Shown here: piece after piece, positions 13,510 through 13,831 of the stretch
Position numbering within the stretch: the first letter of the stretch is position 1
How the letters are laid out: the number at the start of each line of letters is the position of its first letter
Assembly (NCBI GenBank): GCA_964342805.1
Contig: CAYFHQ010000097.1
Span: 1-13,831 of the forward strand
Direction: 5' to 3'
Origin: CAYFHQ01 sp964342805
Lineage (GTDB): Bacteria; Bacillota; Clostridia; Peptostreptococcales; Acidaminobacteraceae
DNA: 13,831 nt
The notes under the pieces: generated by a model
What the model was told of the DNA's origin: nothing
What the model saw: the letters and a program-made list of their open reading frames with translations, nothing else
Databases searched by the model: none
Translations under genes and position numbers: made by a program

Positions 13510-13831
13510 TTATACTGGATGTGTCTTCTGCTCTTTGTCAACAAGATCTGGATCAATCTTATACTTCTGAGCTTGTCGGTACTTAAAGTAGTTCTCAGCC
13601 GGCTGTGGGAAAAGCGCATAGGATAGTACATCCTCGTCACTCTCCAGGTATTCGCTCATCTTCGCCTTTTCTGCTTCCAGAGCAGGTTCTAGCAAGTCAG
13701 CTGGTCGACAAGTTACCACTTCTTCATCACCAATGATTTTCTTGATAAACTCTTCCTTCATTGGGATCGTTGGACGGCCATACATGCCTTTTACGTACTG
13801 CTTCACTTCTTTTGGTACCATCTTGTAACGT
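13510..13831 (-). CDS. Biotin-dependent carboxyltransferase subunit (OadA/PycB-like), C-terminal end
   Basis: Only the last 106 complete codons are in the window; the frame is open to the right edge (RYKMVPKEVKQYVKGMYGRP), so the Met at 13821 is internal. The stretch VKQYVKGMYGRPTIPMKEEFIKKIIGDEEVVTCRPADLLEPAL followed by EDVLSYALFPQPAENYFKYRQ is the conserved C-terminal domain of oxaloacetate decarboxylase alpha, pyruvate carboxylase subunit B and transcarboxylase 5S proteins. The protein ends soon after (KEQKTHPV), with no biotinyl domain carrying an MKM lysine, so the biotin carrier would be a separate polypeptide. Which carboxyl donor it uses (oxaloacetate, pyruvate or methylmalonyl-CoA) cannot be told from this fragment. 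A strong terminator ends the unit. Confidence 0.92.
   Translation of the reverse strand, partial: RYKMVPKEVKQYVKGMYGRPTIPMKEEFIKKIIGDEEVVTCRPADLLEPALEAEKAKMSEYLESDEDVLSYALFPQPAENYFKYRQAQKYKIDPDLVDKEQKTHPV

Noticed and set aside
1..13831. CRISPR arrays, tRNA or rRNA genes, insertion sequences, attachment sites
   Set aside because: No regularly spaced repeats, cloverleaf-like sequences, transposase motifs or long terminal repeats were seen.

Overview
The window (about 13.8 kb, moderate GC, every confident gene on the minus strand) looks like a chromosomal segment of an anaerobic Bacillota, probably a clostridial lineage. Supporting signs are strong AGGAGG-type ribosome binding sites, sigma-A-like promoters, a clostridial-type Tad pilus locus with an FHA protein, PduL-type phosphotransacylase, deoC, and a small selenoprotein gene. 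The genus cannot be named from the sequence. There are no rRNA, tRNA, CRISPR or insertion sequences. Both ends cut through genes: deoC on the left and a carboxyltransferase (OadA/PycB-like) gene on the right.

Layout in transcription order (right to left): (a) 13831-13510, the 3' end of a biotin-dependent carboxyltransferase gene, closed by a clear intrinsic terminator. (b) 13405-12813, a two-gene unit. Its first gene has an in-frame TGA at codon 32 inside a Gly-Cys-UGA-Gly-Pro motif, followed at once by a hairpin that fits the bacterial SECIS rules. I read it as a HesB-like selenoprotein of about 97 residues that ordinary gene callers split or miss. The second gene is a 96-residue, two-helix membrane protein of unknown function. 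A strong terminator follows. (c) 12602-7573, a compact Tad/Flp pilus operon: TadZ-like protein with a ruined P-loop, TadA ATPase, TadB, TadC, a Flp-type prepilin, and an FHA-domain protein. (d) 7458-2634, a self-contained efflux unit: TetR regulator, lipoprotein membrane-fusion adaptor and RND transporter, ended by a hairpin terminator. (e) 2368-1235, hpt and an iron-sulfur flavoprotein-like reductase. (f) 1123-1, pduL and deoC under a strong promoter.

Functionally, the Tad operon would encode the motor, platform and pilin of a type IVb pilus, but prepilin peptidase, CpaB-like and minor pilin genes are not in the window. The RND unit is likely autoregulated by its TetR protein. PduL next to DeoC suggests disposal of acetaldehyde-derived acetyl-CoA during deoxyribose breakdown. 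The most notable item is the selenoprotein with its SECIS, co-transcribed with an orphan membrane protein.
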